From: Nocardioides sp.
GTDB lineage: Bacteria; Actinomycetota; Actinomycetes; Propionibacteriales; Nocardioidaceae
Direction of reading: 5' to 3'
NCBI RefSeq assembly: GCF_030019515.1
Contig: NZ_JASEEQ010000003.1
Location: forward strand, 310,001-374,000
Length of the DNA stretch: 64,000 nt
Shown: in pieces, positions 42,594-50,970 of the stretch
Layout: each line of letters starts with the position of its first letter
How positions within the stretch are numbered: position 1 is the first letter of the stretch
Program-made: the position numbers and the translations under genes
The notes under the pieces: model-generated
The model's database searches: none
Told to the model about the DNA's origin: nothing
Seen by the model: only the letters and a program-made list of their open reading frames with translations

Positions 42594-43303
42594 GCGGCAG
42601 CCCTCCTGACCAGGGCGAGGAAGGCCGCCTCGACGTCGTCGACGCCGGCCGCGGACTTGATCTGCTCGGGGCTGCCGTCGGCGAGGATGCGGCCCTCGCG
42701 CATCAGCAGCAGCCGGTCGCAGCGCTCGGCCTCGTCCATGACGTGGCTGGAGACGAAGACCGCGACGCCCGCGTCGGCCAGTCGGTGGAAGAGGCTCCAC
42801 AGGTCCTCACGGAGCACCGGGTCGAGGCCCACGGTCGGCTCGTCGAGGACCAGGAGGTCCGGCTGGTCGAGCAGCGCGACGGCCAGGCTCGCGCGCGACT
42901 GCTGCCCACCACTGAGCCGGCCGACGACGTCGTCGCGGTGGTCCCCCAGGTCCACGGCCGCGACCACGCGGTCGACCTCGTCGTGGCCCGCGCCCAGCAC
43001 CCGCGCGAAGAAGTGCAGGTTCTCGGCCACGGTCAGGTCCTTGTAGACGCTGACCGCCTGGGTCACGTAGCCGACCCGGTCGCGCAGCGGGCGGCTGCCT
43101 GCCGGCAGACCGAAGACCTCGACGGTGCCGCCCTGGATGCGCTGCACCCCGACCAGGCACCGCATCAGCGTCGACTTGCCGCACCCGGACGGACCCAGCA
43201 GTCCGGTGACCCCACCGCCGATGGTCACGTCGAGGTGCTCGAGGACGGTGTGCGGGCCGCGGACGACGTGGAGGTCGCGGACCTCCACCGCGTTTTTCAT
43301 CAT
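42590..43303 (-). CDS. ABC transporter ATP-binding protein
   Basis: 237 residues from ATG 43303 (MMKNAVEVRDLHVVRG); in-frame upstream GTG is not needed because a promoter ends just before 43303. Walker A is GLLGPSGCGKSTLMRCL, the Q-loop GYVTQAVSVYKDLTVAENL, the signature RLSGGQQSRASLAVALLDQP, Walker B LLVLDEPTVGLDP and the H-loop FVSSHVMDEAERC. This is the ABC-2 exporter subtype. Forms an exporter with the permease at 41785; probable leaderless start. Confidence 0.93.
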   Translation of the reverse strand: MMKNAVEVRDLHVVRGPHTVLEHLDVTIGGGVTGLLGPSGCGKSTLMRCLVGVQRIQGGTVEVFGLPAGSRPLRDRVGYVTQAVSVYKDLTVAENLHFFARVLGAGHDEVDRVVAAVDLGDHRDDVVGRLSGGQQSRASLAVALLDQPDLLVLDEPTVGLDPVLREDLWSLFHRLADAGVAVFVSSHVMDEAERCDRLLLMREGRILADGSPEQIKSAAGVDDVEAAFLALVRRAAA

Positions 43304-43339
43304 GCGTTGAATTATGCGCAGGGCGACGCCGTCCGGCAA
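43303..43339 (-). promoter_or_regulatory. Promoter of the ABC exporter with candidate TetR operator
   Basis: On the minus strand TTGCCG (43339-43334) and CATAAT (43316-43311), 17 bp apart, fit a sigma-70 promoter; seven bases lie between the -10 and the ATG at 43303, giving a leaderless transcript. The imperfect palindrome TGCGTTGAATTATGCGCA (43303-43320), an island of AT-rich DNA, covers the -10 and start codon and is the most likely TetR binding site. Confidence 0.55.
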
Positions 43340-43363
43340 GGGGCCTTGGGCTCTAGGTGTGGC

Positions 43364-43975
43364 TCAGCCCGGGAGCGGGCCGGTGAGGTAGCGCTGGACG
43401 GTGGGGGCGTAGATCGTGACCACGTCCTCCGCAGGCATCGAGGCGATCGGCTCGACCCTGAGCAGGTAGCGCACCAGGATCAGCCCCATCACCTGGCTCG
43501 CGACGAGCGGCATCCGGACGTCGGGGCGCTCGATGCCCAGCGCGATGCCGACCGGTCGGAGCACCGCCGTGAGGAAGCCCTCGCTCAGCAGCCGTTGGCC
43601 CGCGGGGTCGAGCATGCTGCGGGCCAGCCCCAGCAGCCGCACCTGGAGATCCGGGTCGTCCCAGACCGAGAGGAACACCCTCAGCACCCGCTCGCCGGCG
43701 CCGTCCGGCCCCGCCGCGACCGCCGGGGCGAGCGCGACCCGCGGATCCAGGGGCAGCTCGAGCGCCGCCACGAACAGGTCGTCCTTGGTGCCGAAGTAGT
43801 GGTGTACGAGAGAGGCGTCCACCCCGGCCGCCGCGCCGATCGCGCGCACCGAGGTGCCGGCGTACCCCTGCCCGGCGAAGAGCTCGCGGGCCGCGGCGAG
43901 GATCGCGGCCCGGGTGTCGGGAGCGCCCGGTCGCCGACCCCGGCGCGGCGCCGCCCGGGTCGCGGGGTCGGTCAC
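43364..43975 (-). CDS. TetR/AcrR family transcriptional regulator
   Basis: 203 residues from GTG 43975 (overlapping the stop of the sugar isomerase gene). The N-terminal HTH is RAAILAAARELFAGQGYAGTSVRAIGAAAGVDASLVHHYFGTKDDLFVAAL, complete and typical. The C-terminal ligand-binding domain resembles the TetR_C type found beside ABC-2 exporters (QVMGLILVRYLLRVEPIASMPAEDVV). It directly precedes the exporter genes and likely represses them. Confidence 0.92.
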   Translation of the reverse strand: MTDPATRAAPRRGRRPGAPDTRAAILAAARELFAGQGYAGTSVRAIGAAAGVDASLVHHYFGTKDDLFVAALELPLDPRVALAPAVAAGPDGAGERVLRVFLSVWDDPDLQVRLLGLARSMLDPAGQRLLSEGFLTAVLRPVGIALGIERPDVRMPLVASQVMGLILVRYLLRVEPIASMPAEDVVTIYAPTVQRYLTGPLPG

Positions 43976-44760
43976 GGCGTTCCCACGACCGAGTGCTCGC
44001 GCGCGAACTCCAGCGACTCGCGCAGGTCGGCCTCGCGGGCCGTCGTGTCCCGGCACTTGCGGGTGTTGATCTCGACCACGATCTCGCCGGCGAAGCCGGC
44101 CTTCGCCAGGTGGCCCAGGAACGCGCCGGCACCGATGGAGCCGCGGCCCGGGACGAGGTGCTCGTCCTTGGCGGAGCCGGTGCCGTCGGTGAGGTGGATG
44201 TGCCGGAGCCGGTCCCCGAGGCGCTCGGCCATCCGGATCGGGTCGGACCGCGCGATCGCGGCGTGGGACAGGTCGATGGTGGTGTTGGCGTAGGGCTCGC
44301 TCGAGGGATCCCAGCCGGGCAGGTACATCTCCATGCCTCGGCCCGAGGCGCGCCAGGGGTACATGTTCTCGACCGCGAACGCGAGGCCGGTGGACTCCTC
44401 GAGGGCAGCGATCCCGTCGACGAAGTCACGGGCGTAGGTCTTCTGCCAACGGAACGGCGGATGGACCACGACGACCTCGGCCCCGAGCGCCGCCGCCATC
44501 TCGGCCGAGCGCTCGAGCTTGCCCCACGGCTCGGTGCCCCACACCCGCTGGGTGAACAGCAGGCAGGGGGCGTGCACCGCCGACACGGGGACGCCGTGGT
44601 GGGCGGACAGCTGCTGGATCGCCGAGGTCTGCTGGCTCAGCGCGTCGATGCCGACCATCACCTCGACGGCGTCGTAGCCGAGCGCGCTCGCGTAGGCGAA
44701 GGCATGGGCGGAGGACTCGGGATAGACCGAGACCGTGGACAGTCCGACACGAGGAGCCAT
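43972..44760 (-). CDS. Sugar phosphate isomerase/epimerase (xylose isomerase-like barrel)
   Basis: 262 residues with the AP endonuclease 2-like TIM barrel: VGLSTVSVYPESSAHAFAYASALGYDAVEVMV at the start, VSAVHAPCLLF, VVVHPPFRWQ, LAFAVENMYPW, TTIDLSHAA, HIHLTDGTG and EIVVEINTR, which carry the usual metal ligands. ATG 44760 has GGAG just upstream (ACGAGGAGCC). Same position in mycobacteria as Rv0498, between ppx and proC. Substrate unknown. Confidence 0.87.
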   Translation of the reverse strand: MAPRVGLSTVSVYPESSAHAFAYASALGYDAVEVMVGIDALSQQTSAIQQLSAHHGVPVSAVHAPCLLFTQRVWGTEPWGKLERSAEMAAALGAEVVVVHPPFRWQKTYARDFVDGIAALEESTGLAFAVENMYPWRASGRGMEMYLPGWDPSSEPYANTTIDLSHAAIARSDPIRMAERLGDRLRHIHLTDGTGSAKDEHLVPGRGSIGAGAFLGHLAKAGFAGEIVVEINTRKCRDTTAREADLRESLEFAREHSVVGTP

Positions 44761-44762
44761 GG

Positions 44763-45698
44763 CTAGCCGAGCACGCTGATCTGGTCGAGTCGTTCGAGGA
44801 TCACGCCCTCCCGCAGGGCCCACGGGCAGATCTCCAGGGCCGCGAGCCCGAAGATGTCCATCGCCGCCTCGGCCACCAGCGCGCCGGGCACGATCTGGTG
44901 GGTCCGGCTCGGGGAGACGCCCGGCAGGTGCGCCAGCGCGTCCGGGGTCATGGCGCACAGCTTCGGGATCCACTCGCGCAGCGCCTCGCGCTCCAGGACC
45001 CGCGGGACCAGCGGCCCGTCGGCCGACGGCGCGGCCCCGCAGATCCGGGCCAGCGAGCGGAACGTCTTGGACGTGGCCGCGGCGTGGTCCGGCGTCCCCG
45101 CGCGCAGCAGGTGCCCGGCGTCGCGGGCGATCTCGGCCCGGATCTGCTTGCGCAGCCCGCGGATCGCGTCGTCGTCGGGCGGACCGCCACCGAAGAACTG
45201 CCGGGCCAGCCGGCCGGCCCCGATCGGCAGCGACCACGCGACATCGGGCGACTCGTCGGCGCCGCCGGCGATCTCCAGGGACCCGCCCCCGATGTCGAAG
45301 ACGGCGAGTCGGCCCGCGGACCAGCCGAACCACCGCCGTACGGCGAGGAAGGTGAGCCGGGCCTCGTCCTCGCCGGCGAGCACCGCGATCCGCATCCCGG
45401 TCACCGCGTGCACGTGGTCGAGCACCGCGTCGGTGTTGACGGCGTCGCGCACCGCGGAGGTCGCGAACGCGAGCATGTCCTGGCAGCCCTTGTCCTCCGC
45501 GACCACCAGCGCCTGGGCGGTGAACGCCGTCAGGGCGTCGACGCCGGGCTGCGTGACCGCGCCCTCGTCGTCGAGGTGCTCGGCGAGGCGCAGCGGCTCC
45601 TTGTAGGAGAAGGCCGGGAGCGGCGCGGCCCCACCGTGCGCGTCCACGACGAGCAGGTGCCCGGTGTTGGACCCGATGTCGAGGACGCCCAGCCGCAT
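44763..45698 (-). CDS. ppx: Exopolyphosphatase / guanosine-pentaphosphatase family (Ppx/GppA)
   Basis: 311 residues from ATG 45698 ([23 protein letters not shown]). ASKHA-fold motifs: phosphate 1 [13 protein letters not shown], the catalytic-glutamate region [16 protein letters not shown], and phosphate 2 [14 protein letters not shown] with [13 protein letters not shown]. It corresponds to the Ppx1/Rv0496-type short protein without the C-terminal HD domain. Leads the minus-strand run ppx-isomerase-TetR-ABC. Distinguishing Ppx from GppA needs biochemistry. Confidence 0.9.
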   Translation of the reverse strand: MRLGVLDIGSNTGHLLVVDAHGGAAPLPAFSYKEPLRLAEHLDDEGAVTQPGVDALTAFTAQALVVAEDKGCQDMLAFATSAVRDAVNTDAVLDHVHAVTGMRIAVLAGEDEARLTFLAVRRWFGWSAGRLAVFDIGGGSLEIAGGADESPDVAWSLPIGAGRLARQFFGGGPPDDDAIRGLRKQIRAEIARDAGHLLRAGTPDHAAATSKTFRSLARICGAAPSADGPLVPRVLEREALREWIPKLCAMTPDALAHLPGVSPSRTHQIVPGALVAEAAMDIFGLAALEICPWALREGVILERLDQISVLG

Positions 45699-45756
45699 AG
45701 GTCCAACGTACCCAACGGCGCCGGTGGTGACTCGGGACGGCACGTAGGGTTGGCGG

Positions 45757-46542
45757 GTGCCCGAAGTCGATCTGGTCTTCCCCCGCGCCTACGTGGAGTT
45801 CGTCAACCCCGCCGACGAGACCGAGGTGATGCGCTGCGACCTCACCTGGCTGACCTCGAGCTACACCTGCATCTTCGGTCGCGGCTGTCCCGGCATCTAC
45901 GCCGACGCCCCGGACGTCGGCTGCTGCACGCTCGGCGCGCACTTCGCCGACAAGGACGACGAGAAGCGGGTCGCGGCGTACGTCGAGATGCTCGACGAGG
46001 ACCTGTGGCAGCACAAGCCGCGGCGGCCCGGCGGCAAGGTCCGCAAGCAGGACTGGATCGAGCTCGACGACGAGGGCGAGCGCAAGACCCGCACGATCGA
46101 GGTCGACGGCCAGCGGGCGTGCATCTTCCAGAACCGTCCGGACTTCGCTCCGTCCAAGGGCGGGGGCGGCGCCGGCTGCGCCCTGCACGCGCTGGCCTAC
46201 GTGCTCGGCAAGAACCCGCTGGAGACCAAGCCCGACGTGTGCTGGCAGCTGCCGATCCGACGCACCTTCCGCGAGGTCACCCGCCAGGACGGCACGACCT
46301 ACACCGAGGTCTCGATCGGCGAGTACGACCGGCGCGGCTGGGGTCCGGGCGGCCACGACCTCGACTGGTACTGCTCGGGCAACACCGAGGCGCACGTCGG
46401 CGTGGAGCCGGTCTACGTCGCCAATGCGGCCGAGCTGACCGCGCTGATGGGCGAGCCCGCATACGCCGAGCTGGTGCGCCACTGCGAGGCCCACGTGCGG
46501 TCGCGCTCCGCACTCGCGCTGCACCCGGCCGACCCGCGCTGA
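45757..46542 (+). CDS. Conserved Cys-rich protein of unknown function (Rv0495c-like)
   Basis: 261 residues from GTG 45757. I recognise it only by position: mycobacteria have Rv0495c divergent from ppx in the same place. It has many cysteines in fixed pairs ([64 protein letters not shown]), suggesting metal or Fe-S binding or a structural zinc site. No signal peptide or membrane helix. Convergent with nothing; 94 bp precede the next plus-strand gene. Confidence 0.75.
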   Translation: MPEVDLVFPRAYVEFVNPADETEVMRCDLTWLTSSYTCIFGRGCPGIYADAPDVGCCTLGAHFADKDDEKRVAAYVEMLDEDLWQHKPRRPGGKVRKQDWIELDDEGERKTRTIEVDGQRACIFQNRPDFAPSKGGGGAGCALHALAYVLGKNPLETKPDVCWQLPIRRTFREVTRQDGTTYTEVSIGEYDRRGWGPGGHDLDWYCSGNTEAHVGVEPVYVANAAELTALMGEPAYAELVRHCEAHVRSRSALALHPADPR

Positions 46543-46636
46543 GGCCGGTGCCGGGGCGGCTGCTCTAGACATCTCGACATCAAGAGACTCCGACCCCGCC
46601 GTCCGGGCAACCTGAGAGAACACCCAGAATCTCTGT

Positions 46637-47275
46637 ATGCGCCTGGACCATCTCTCTTTCGCAGCCGGACCGGACGGCCTCGCCAGCACCGCTCAGCGCA
46701 TCGGCGGTCTGCTCGGCCGGGACTTCGTCGACGGCGGCGTCCACCCCCGGTTCGGAACCCGCAACATGATCCTGCCGCTCGCCGGCACCACCTACCTCGA
46801 GGTGGTCGAGGTGCTCGACCACCCGGCCTCCGACAAGGCCCCGTTCGGCCAGGCCGTGCGTGCCCGCTCGGCCCTCGGCGGCGGCTGGCTCGGCTGGGTC
46901 GTCGCGGTGGACGACATCACCGTGGTCGAGCGGCGCCTCGGCCGCGCGGCGGTGGTCGGCAGCCGGCACCGGCCCGACGCCACCGAGCTGCGGTGGAAGC
47001 AGATCGGCGTCAACGGCCTGATCGCCGACCCCCAGCTCCCGTTCTTCATCGAGTGGGAGGTCCCGGCCGAGCTGCACCCCAGCGCCGGCGCGGACGACGC
47101 GTTCTCGCTCGCGTGCCTGGAGATCGCGGGCGACCCGCACCGGGTCAGCGAGTGGCTCGGCGAGACGGTCGAGGCGCCGCTGGAGGACGTGAAGGTGGAG
47201 TGGGCCGCACCCAACGGCACCCCCGGCATCGTCGCCGCCCAGTTCCAGACCCCGAGCGGCCTGATCCGCCTCTAG
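46637..47275 (+). CDS. VOC-family (glyoxalase-like) protein
   Basis: 212 residues. The start MRLDHLSFAAGPDGLASTAQRIGGLLG, then GVHPRFGTRNMILPLAGTTYLEVVEVLD and LPFFIEWEVPAELHPSA, matches the Glyoxalase_3-like group of vicinal-oxygen-chelate proteins. Metal ligands appear as His4 in the first module and Glu in YLEVVEV. A second, shorter module near residues 160-212 (CLEIAGDPHRVSEWLG) completes the fold. Function unknown. Preceded by a CTGAGAGAACACC purine stretch as ribosome-binding region. Confidence 0.82.
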   Translation: MRLDHLSFAAGPDGLASTAQRIGGLLGRDFVDGGVHPRFGTRNMILPLAGTTYLEVVEVLDHPASDKAPFGQAVRARSALGGGWLGWVVAVDDITVVERRLGRAAVVGSRHRPDATELRWKQIGVNGLIADPQLPFFIEWEVPAELHPSAGADDAFSLACLEIAGDPHRVSEWLGETVEAPLEDVKVEWAAPNGTPGIVAAQFQTPSGLIRL

Positions 47276-47313
47276 GACGCTGATGGACGAGCCGCGCGGC
47301 TACCCGACGACCG

Positions 47314-48051
47314 GTGGCGTTCGCGCGTCCCGCCGAGCAGCGTCGTAGCCGTCGCGTGCGGGCGACCGAAGGGGCCCGGCCGAGCCCGAACATCTGGCAG
47401 CACCCGGCGACCTACGAGATCGAGAACCGGGCGGTCGACCCCGACGGCGTCCTAGCGGCCGCCATGCTGGCCGTCGACCACTGGACCGGTCGCACCGTGC
47501 TCGACGTCGGCTGCGGGACCGGCTTCCACCTGCCCTGGTTCGCCGAGACCGCGGCGTCCGTCGTCGGGGTCGAGCCGCACACCGACCTGGTCGGCCTGGC
47601 CCGCCGTCGGACCCGGCGACTGCCGAACGTGGCCGTCCACCAGGGCGTCGCCCAGGCCCTGCCCCTGCCGGACGCCTCGGTCGACATCGTCCACGCCCGT
47701 TGGGCCTACTTCCTCGGGCCCGGCTGCGAGCCCGGCCTGGCCGAGCTCGACCGGGTGGTGCGCCGCGGCGGCACGGCGTACGTCATCGACAACGACGCGA
47801 CCCGCTCCACGTTCGGCGCGTGGTTCCGGCGCGGCTACCCCGAGGTCGACCCGGTCGCGGTGGAGCGGTTCTGGTCGACCCGCGGCTGGACCCGGGTGCC
47901 GGTCGACCTGCGCTGGTCCTTCTCCTCCCGGGCCGACCTCGAGGCGGTGGTGCGGATCGAGTTCACCCCCGAGGTCGCCGACCTGGTGCTCGCCGGGCAC
48001 GACGGGACCGAGGTCGACTACGCCGTCAACCTGTGGTGGCGGCGGTTCTGA
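47314..48051 (+). CDS. Class I SAM-dependent methyltransferase
   Basis: 245 residues from GTG 47314 (start uncertain; 38 bp after the VOC gene). Motif I is TVLDVGCGTGFHLPWFAETAASVVGVEPH, the motif after it FLGPGCEPGLAELDRVVRRGGTAYVIDNDAT, a typical Methyltransf_11 arrangement. The N-terminal 25 residues are Arg-rich and may be untranslated. Substrate unknown. Followed by a palindromic repeat module before the convergent LacI gene. Confidence 0.86.
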   Translation: MAFARPAEQRRSRRVRATEGARPSPNIWQHPATYEIENRAVDPDGVLAAAMLAVDHWTGRTVLDVGCGTGFHLPWFAETAASVVGVEPHTDLVGLARRRTRRLPNVAVHQGVAQALPLPDASVDIVHARWAYFLGPGCEPGLAELDRVVRRGGTAYVIDNDATRSTFGAWFRRGYPEVDPVAVERFWSTRGWTRVPVDLRWSFSSRADLEAVVRIEFTPEVADLVLAGHDGTEVDYAVNLWWRRF

Positions 48052-48073
48052 GGCTCGGCGGCCGGCCGTCGGT

Positions 48074-48161
48074 TTCCCCGGGTACCCGGGGAAGTTGTCA
48101 CTGTTGGGCCGAAACTTCGGCCTAGAAGCGATGGTTTCCCCGGGTACCCGGGGAAACCATC
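48074..48161. repeat. Paired-palindrome module (family B), locus 2
   Basis: Two palindromes centred on CCCCGGGTACCCGGGG at 48083.5 and 48145.5, 62 bp apart as at locus 1. The left is 20 bp (48074-48093), the right a perfect 32-bp palindrome (48130-48161). Between them GGCCGAA-AC-TTCGGCC is a perfect hairpin. The 33 bases around the central hairpin match locus 1 at 27 positions; GGGGAAGTTGTC here is the reverse complement of GACAACTTCCCC at the opposite end of locus 1. Located between the convergent methyltransferase and LacI genes. Confidence 0.85.
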
Positions 48162-48178
48162 ACCACCGGCGCAGCCGG

Positions 48179-49198
48179 TCAGCTGGTGCCGCGCAGGGCG
48201 AGGCTCGGCACCAGCATCACGCCCGGGCCGATGGCGGGCGGGTGGGCGAGCAGGCCCTCCAGCGCCTTGACGATCTCGACCGCGACGTCCTCGAGCGGCT
48301 GGCGCACCGAGGTGAGGCCGGGCGAGACGACCTGGGCCACCTGCGAGTCGTCGAAGCCGATCACGGAGACGTCCCGCCCGGCTGTCAGGCCCCGGTCGGC
48401 GAGGGTGCCGAGCACGCCCATGGCGAGGGTGTCGGACGCGCACACGAAGGCCGTGGGCCGGGCCTCGTCGAGCAGGACCGCGCTGGCCTCGCGGCCGCTC
48501 GAGACCGTGTCCTCGACCCGCGAGGCCAGGCCGGTGGTCGGCAGGCCACGCGCGTGCAGGGCGCGGCTCCACCCCGAGCGGCGGTCCTCCCCGATCCGGG
48601 AGTCCTTGCGCCAGCCGATCCAGGCGATCCGCTGGTGGCCGCGGTCGAGGAGGTAGGACGTCGCCAGGTCGGTGCCGGCCGCGCCGTCGACGTCGACCCA
48701 GGGGTGCTCGGCGCCCGGGTGGTCCCACGGCCGGCCGAACGCGACGAACGGCGCTCGTCGCTCCTCCAGCCAGGTCGCCTGCGGGTTGCCGAGGTAGGTG
48801 TCGGTGACGACGAACGCATCCACCGTGGTCGAGCGGAGCAGGTCGTCGTACCCGGCCAGCGGGTCCTCGGGGTCGCCCGCGAACAGCAGCACGTGGTAGC
48901 CGGCCTCACGGGAGGCCTCCACGAGGGAGTGCACGAAGCGGTCCATGGTGGCGTTCGCGGTGCCCTCGTAGACCGGCCCGATGCGCATCCCGATCAGGTG
49001 GCTGGCGCGGGTGCGCAGGTTGCGGGCCGCGCGGTTGGGCGAGTAGCCGAGCTCGTCGATCGCGTGGAGCACCCGGGCCAGTGTGTCGGCGCGCAGCAGG
49101 TCGGGGTTGTTGACGGCGTTCGAGACCGTCTGCCGCGAGACGCCGGCGCGCTCGGCGACGTCGGCCAGGGTGGGTGGGGTCGTCGGGACCCGCGCCAC
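48179..49198 (-). CDS. LacI-family transcriptional regulator
   Basis: 339 residues from GTG 49198. N-terminal HTH: PTLADVAERAGVSRQTVSNAVNNPDLLRADTLARVLHAIDELGYSPN, complete with the hinge RAARNLRTRASHLIGM. The periplasmic-binding-protein-like domain follows (HVLLFAGDPEDPLAGYDDLL, DRGHQRIAWIG, PTAFVCASDTLAMGVLG, VSVIGFDDSQVAQVVSPGLTSVRQP). A start at TTG 49231, five bases after GGGAGG TGGGG, is a fair alternative and would add 11 residues. No sugar transport gene adjoins, so its target is likely distant; a self-operator candidate is next to it. Confidence 0.9.
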   Translation of the reverse strand: MARVPTTPPTLADVAERAGVSRQTVSNAVNNPDLLRADTLARVLHAIDELGYSPNRAARNLRTRASHLIGMRIGPVYEGTANATMDRFVHSLVEASREAGYHVLLFAGDPEDPLAGYDDLLRSTTVDAFVVTDTYLGNPQATWLEERRAPFVAFGRPWDHPGAEHPWVDVDGAAGTDLATSYLLDRGHQRIAWIGWRKDSRIGEDRRSGWSRALHARGLPTTGLASRVEDTVSSGREASAVLLDEARPTAFVCASDTLAMGVLGTLADRGLTAGRDVSVIGFDDSQVAQVVSPGLTSVRQPLEDVAVEIVKALEGLLAHPPAIGPGVMLVPSLALRGTS

Positions 49199-49259
49199 CC
49201 GTCCGCTCGTCCCGGCCGACGTCCTGGACAACCCCACCTCCCTCGACTGACGGGGATCG

Positions 49260-49276
49260 CCTTGATCGTTCCAAGG
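49260..49276. promoter_or_regulatory. Candidate LacI-family operator upstream of the LacI gene
   Basis: CCTTGATCGTTCCAAGG: perfect arms CCTTG and CAAGG around a 7-base centre containing a CG step, typical of LacI-family sites. It lies 61 bp upstream of the regulator start and 123 bp upstream of radA. Autoregulation is the simplest guess. Confidence 0.4.
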
Positions 49277-49386
49277 TCAGCATAACTTCGTCCGGCGTCC
49301 GGCCGCGGCTCCCGCCGGGATCCGTCCGCAGCCGGTCGCGTCGCGGTCGCCGCGCGTCGGCCGCCACCGATGTCGGCGCCGCCACC

Positions 49387-49392
49387 TAGGTT
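49387..49392 (+). promoter_or_regulatory. -10 element for leaderless radA
   Basis: TAGGTT ends six bases before the radA ATG, and no ribosome-binding sequence precedes that ATG. This is the usual signature of a leaderless actinobacterial transcript. No good -35 is seen. Confidence 0.5.
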
Positions 49393-49398
49393 CGTCCC

Positions 49399-50817
49399 AT
49401 GGCGAAGTCTCCCCACCCCGCGTTCCGCTGCTCCGAGTGCGGATGGGAGACCGCGAAGTGGGTGGGCCGGTGCGGCGAGTGCCAGGCGTGGGGCTCGGTC
49501 GCCGAGACGGCGTCCGTCCCGGCCGGCCGGACGCCGGCGACGCCGGTGACCCGCCCGGCCGTCCCGATCGCGCAGGTCTCGGTCGAGGACTCCCGCTTCC
49601 GCACCAGCGGCGTGCCCGAGCTCGACCGGGTCCTCGGCGGTGGCCTGGTGCCCGGCGCCGCGATCCTGCTGGCGGGCGAGCCCGGCGTCGGCAAGAGCAC
49701 GCTGCTGCTCGAGGTCGCCGCCCAGACCGCGCGCTACCAGCGGCGCACGCTCTACGTGACCGGCGAGGAGTCGGCCTCCCAGGTCCGGCTGCGCGCCGAC
49801 CGCACCGGCGGCGTCCACGACGAGCTGTACCTCGCCGCCGAGACCGACCTGGGCGCGGTGCTGACCCACATCGAGCAGGTCCGGCCGACACTGCTGGTCG
49901 TCGACTCGATCCAGACCATCGGGGCCGCCGGGGTCGACGGCGTCCCGGGCGGCGTCACCCAGGTCAAGGAGGTCGCCGCCGCCCTGATCCGGGTCGCCAA
50001 GACCCGCAACATCACCACGGTGATCGTGGGGCACGTGACCAAGGACGGCTCGATCGCCGGCCCGCGGGTGCTCGAGCACGTCGTCGACGTCGTGCTGCAC
50101 TTCGAGGGCGATCGCGAGTCGCGGTTCCGGATGGTGCGGGCGATGAAGAACCGCTTCGGCCCGGTCGACGAGGTGGGCTGCTTCGACCTGGGCCCGGAGG
50201 GCATCACCGCCGTCACCGACCCGACCGGTGTGTTCGTCGAGAGCCACCACTCGCGGGTGCCCGGGACCTGCGTGGCGGTGACCATGGAGGGCCGGCGCCC
50301 CCTGCTCGCGGAGGTACAGGCACTGGTCACGCACACCTCGGCGGAGCGGCCACGCCGCACCACCTCGGGCCTGGACTCCAGCCGGGTCGCCATGGTGACG
50401 GCGGTGCTCCAGCAGCACTGCGGGGTGCACCTCCACACCCGCGACGTGTTCGCCTCCACCGTCGGCGGCGCCCGGATCGCCGACCCCGCGAGCGACCTCG
50501 CGGTCGCGGTCGCCCTCACCTCCGCCAGTCGCGGACTGGCGGCCCCGCGCGGGGTCGTCGCGATCGGCGAGATCGGGCTCTCCGGCGAGCTGCGCCGGGT
50601 CCGCGACCTGCCGCTGCGGCTGGCCGAGGCCGCCCGGCTGGGGTTCCAGCTGGCGGTGGTGCCGACCGAGCCGGGGCGACCGCCGGTCCGCTCCCCGGAG
50701 TCGTGGACCATCGACGACATGCGGGTGCTCGACGTGGCCGACGTCGCCTCCGCGCTGCGGCTGCTCCAGCTGCTGGACGCCGAGCACGAGAAGCCGCGCC
50801 CGGTCGAAGGCTGGTAG
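49399..50817 (+). CDS. radA: DNA repair protein RadA
   Basis: RecA-like ATPase that processes recombination branch structures. 472 residues. A four-cysteine zinc finger (FRCSECGWETAKWVGRCGEC) begins the protein; the ATPase has Walker A LAGEPGVGKSTLLLEV, Walker B TLLVVDSIQTIG, and the RadA-specific KNRFG in RAMKNRFGP. The C-terminal Lon-protease-like domain carries TVGGARIADPASDLAVAVALTSASRG and GEIGLSGELRRVRDLPLRL. Followed by disA in the same direction, a common pairing for genome integrity. Confidence 0.97.
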   Translation: MAKSPHPAFRCSECGWETAKWVGRCGECQAWGSVAETASVPAGRTPATPVTRPAVPIAQVSVEDSRFRTSGVPELDRVLGGGLVPGAAILLAGEPGVGKSTLLLEVAAQTARYQRRTLYVTGEESASQVRLRADRTGGVHDELYLAAETDLGAVLTHIEQVRPTLLVVDSIQTIGAAGVDGVPGGVTQVKEVAAALIRVAKTRNITTVIVGHVTKDGSIAGPRVLEHVVDVVLHFEGDRESRFRMVRAMKNRFGPVDEVGCFDLGPEGITAVTDPTGVFVESHHSRVPGTCVAVTMEGRRPLLAEVQALVTHTSAERPRRTTSGLDSSRVAMVTAVLQQHCGVHLHTRDVFASTVGGARIADPASDLAVAVALTSASRGLAAPRGVVAIGEIGLSGELRRVRDLPLRLAEAARLGFQLAVVPTEPGRPPVRSPESWTIDDMRVLDVADVASALRLLQLLDAEHEKPRPVEGW

Positions 50818-50873
50818 CAGGGGTCCAGCGCTTCGGGCGGCTGGCCGCAGGCCATGGACCGGCTGTGAACCGA

Positions 50874-50890
50874 CCACGGACAGGCCGTGG
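50874..50890 (+). terminator. Candidate hairpin downstream of radA
   Basis: CCACGG (50874-50879) and CCGTGG (50885-50890) form a six-pair stem with a 5-base loop, 57 bases after the radA stop and before the disA promoter region (TAGACT at 50920-50925). It is short and has no T tract. Confidence 0.4.
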
Positions 50891-50970
50891 AATCGAGGCC
50901 ACGCCCTGAGAGCCTCCCCTAGACTCGGCGCAGCGGCCGACCGTGCCGCACGCACAGGAGGAACCGGCAG

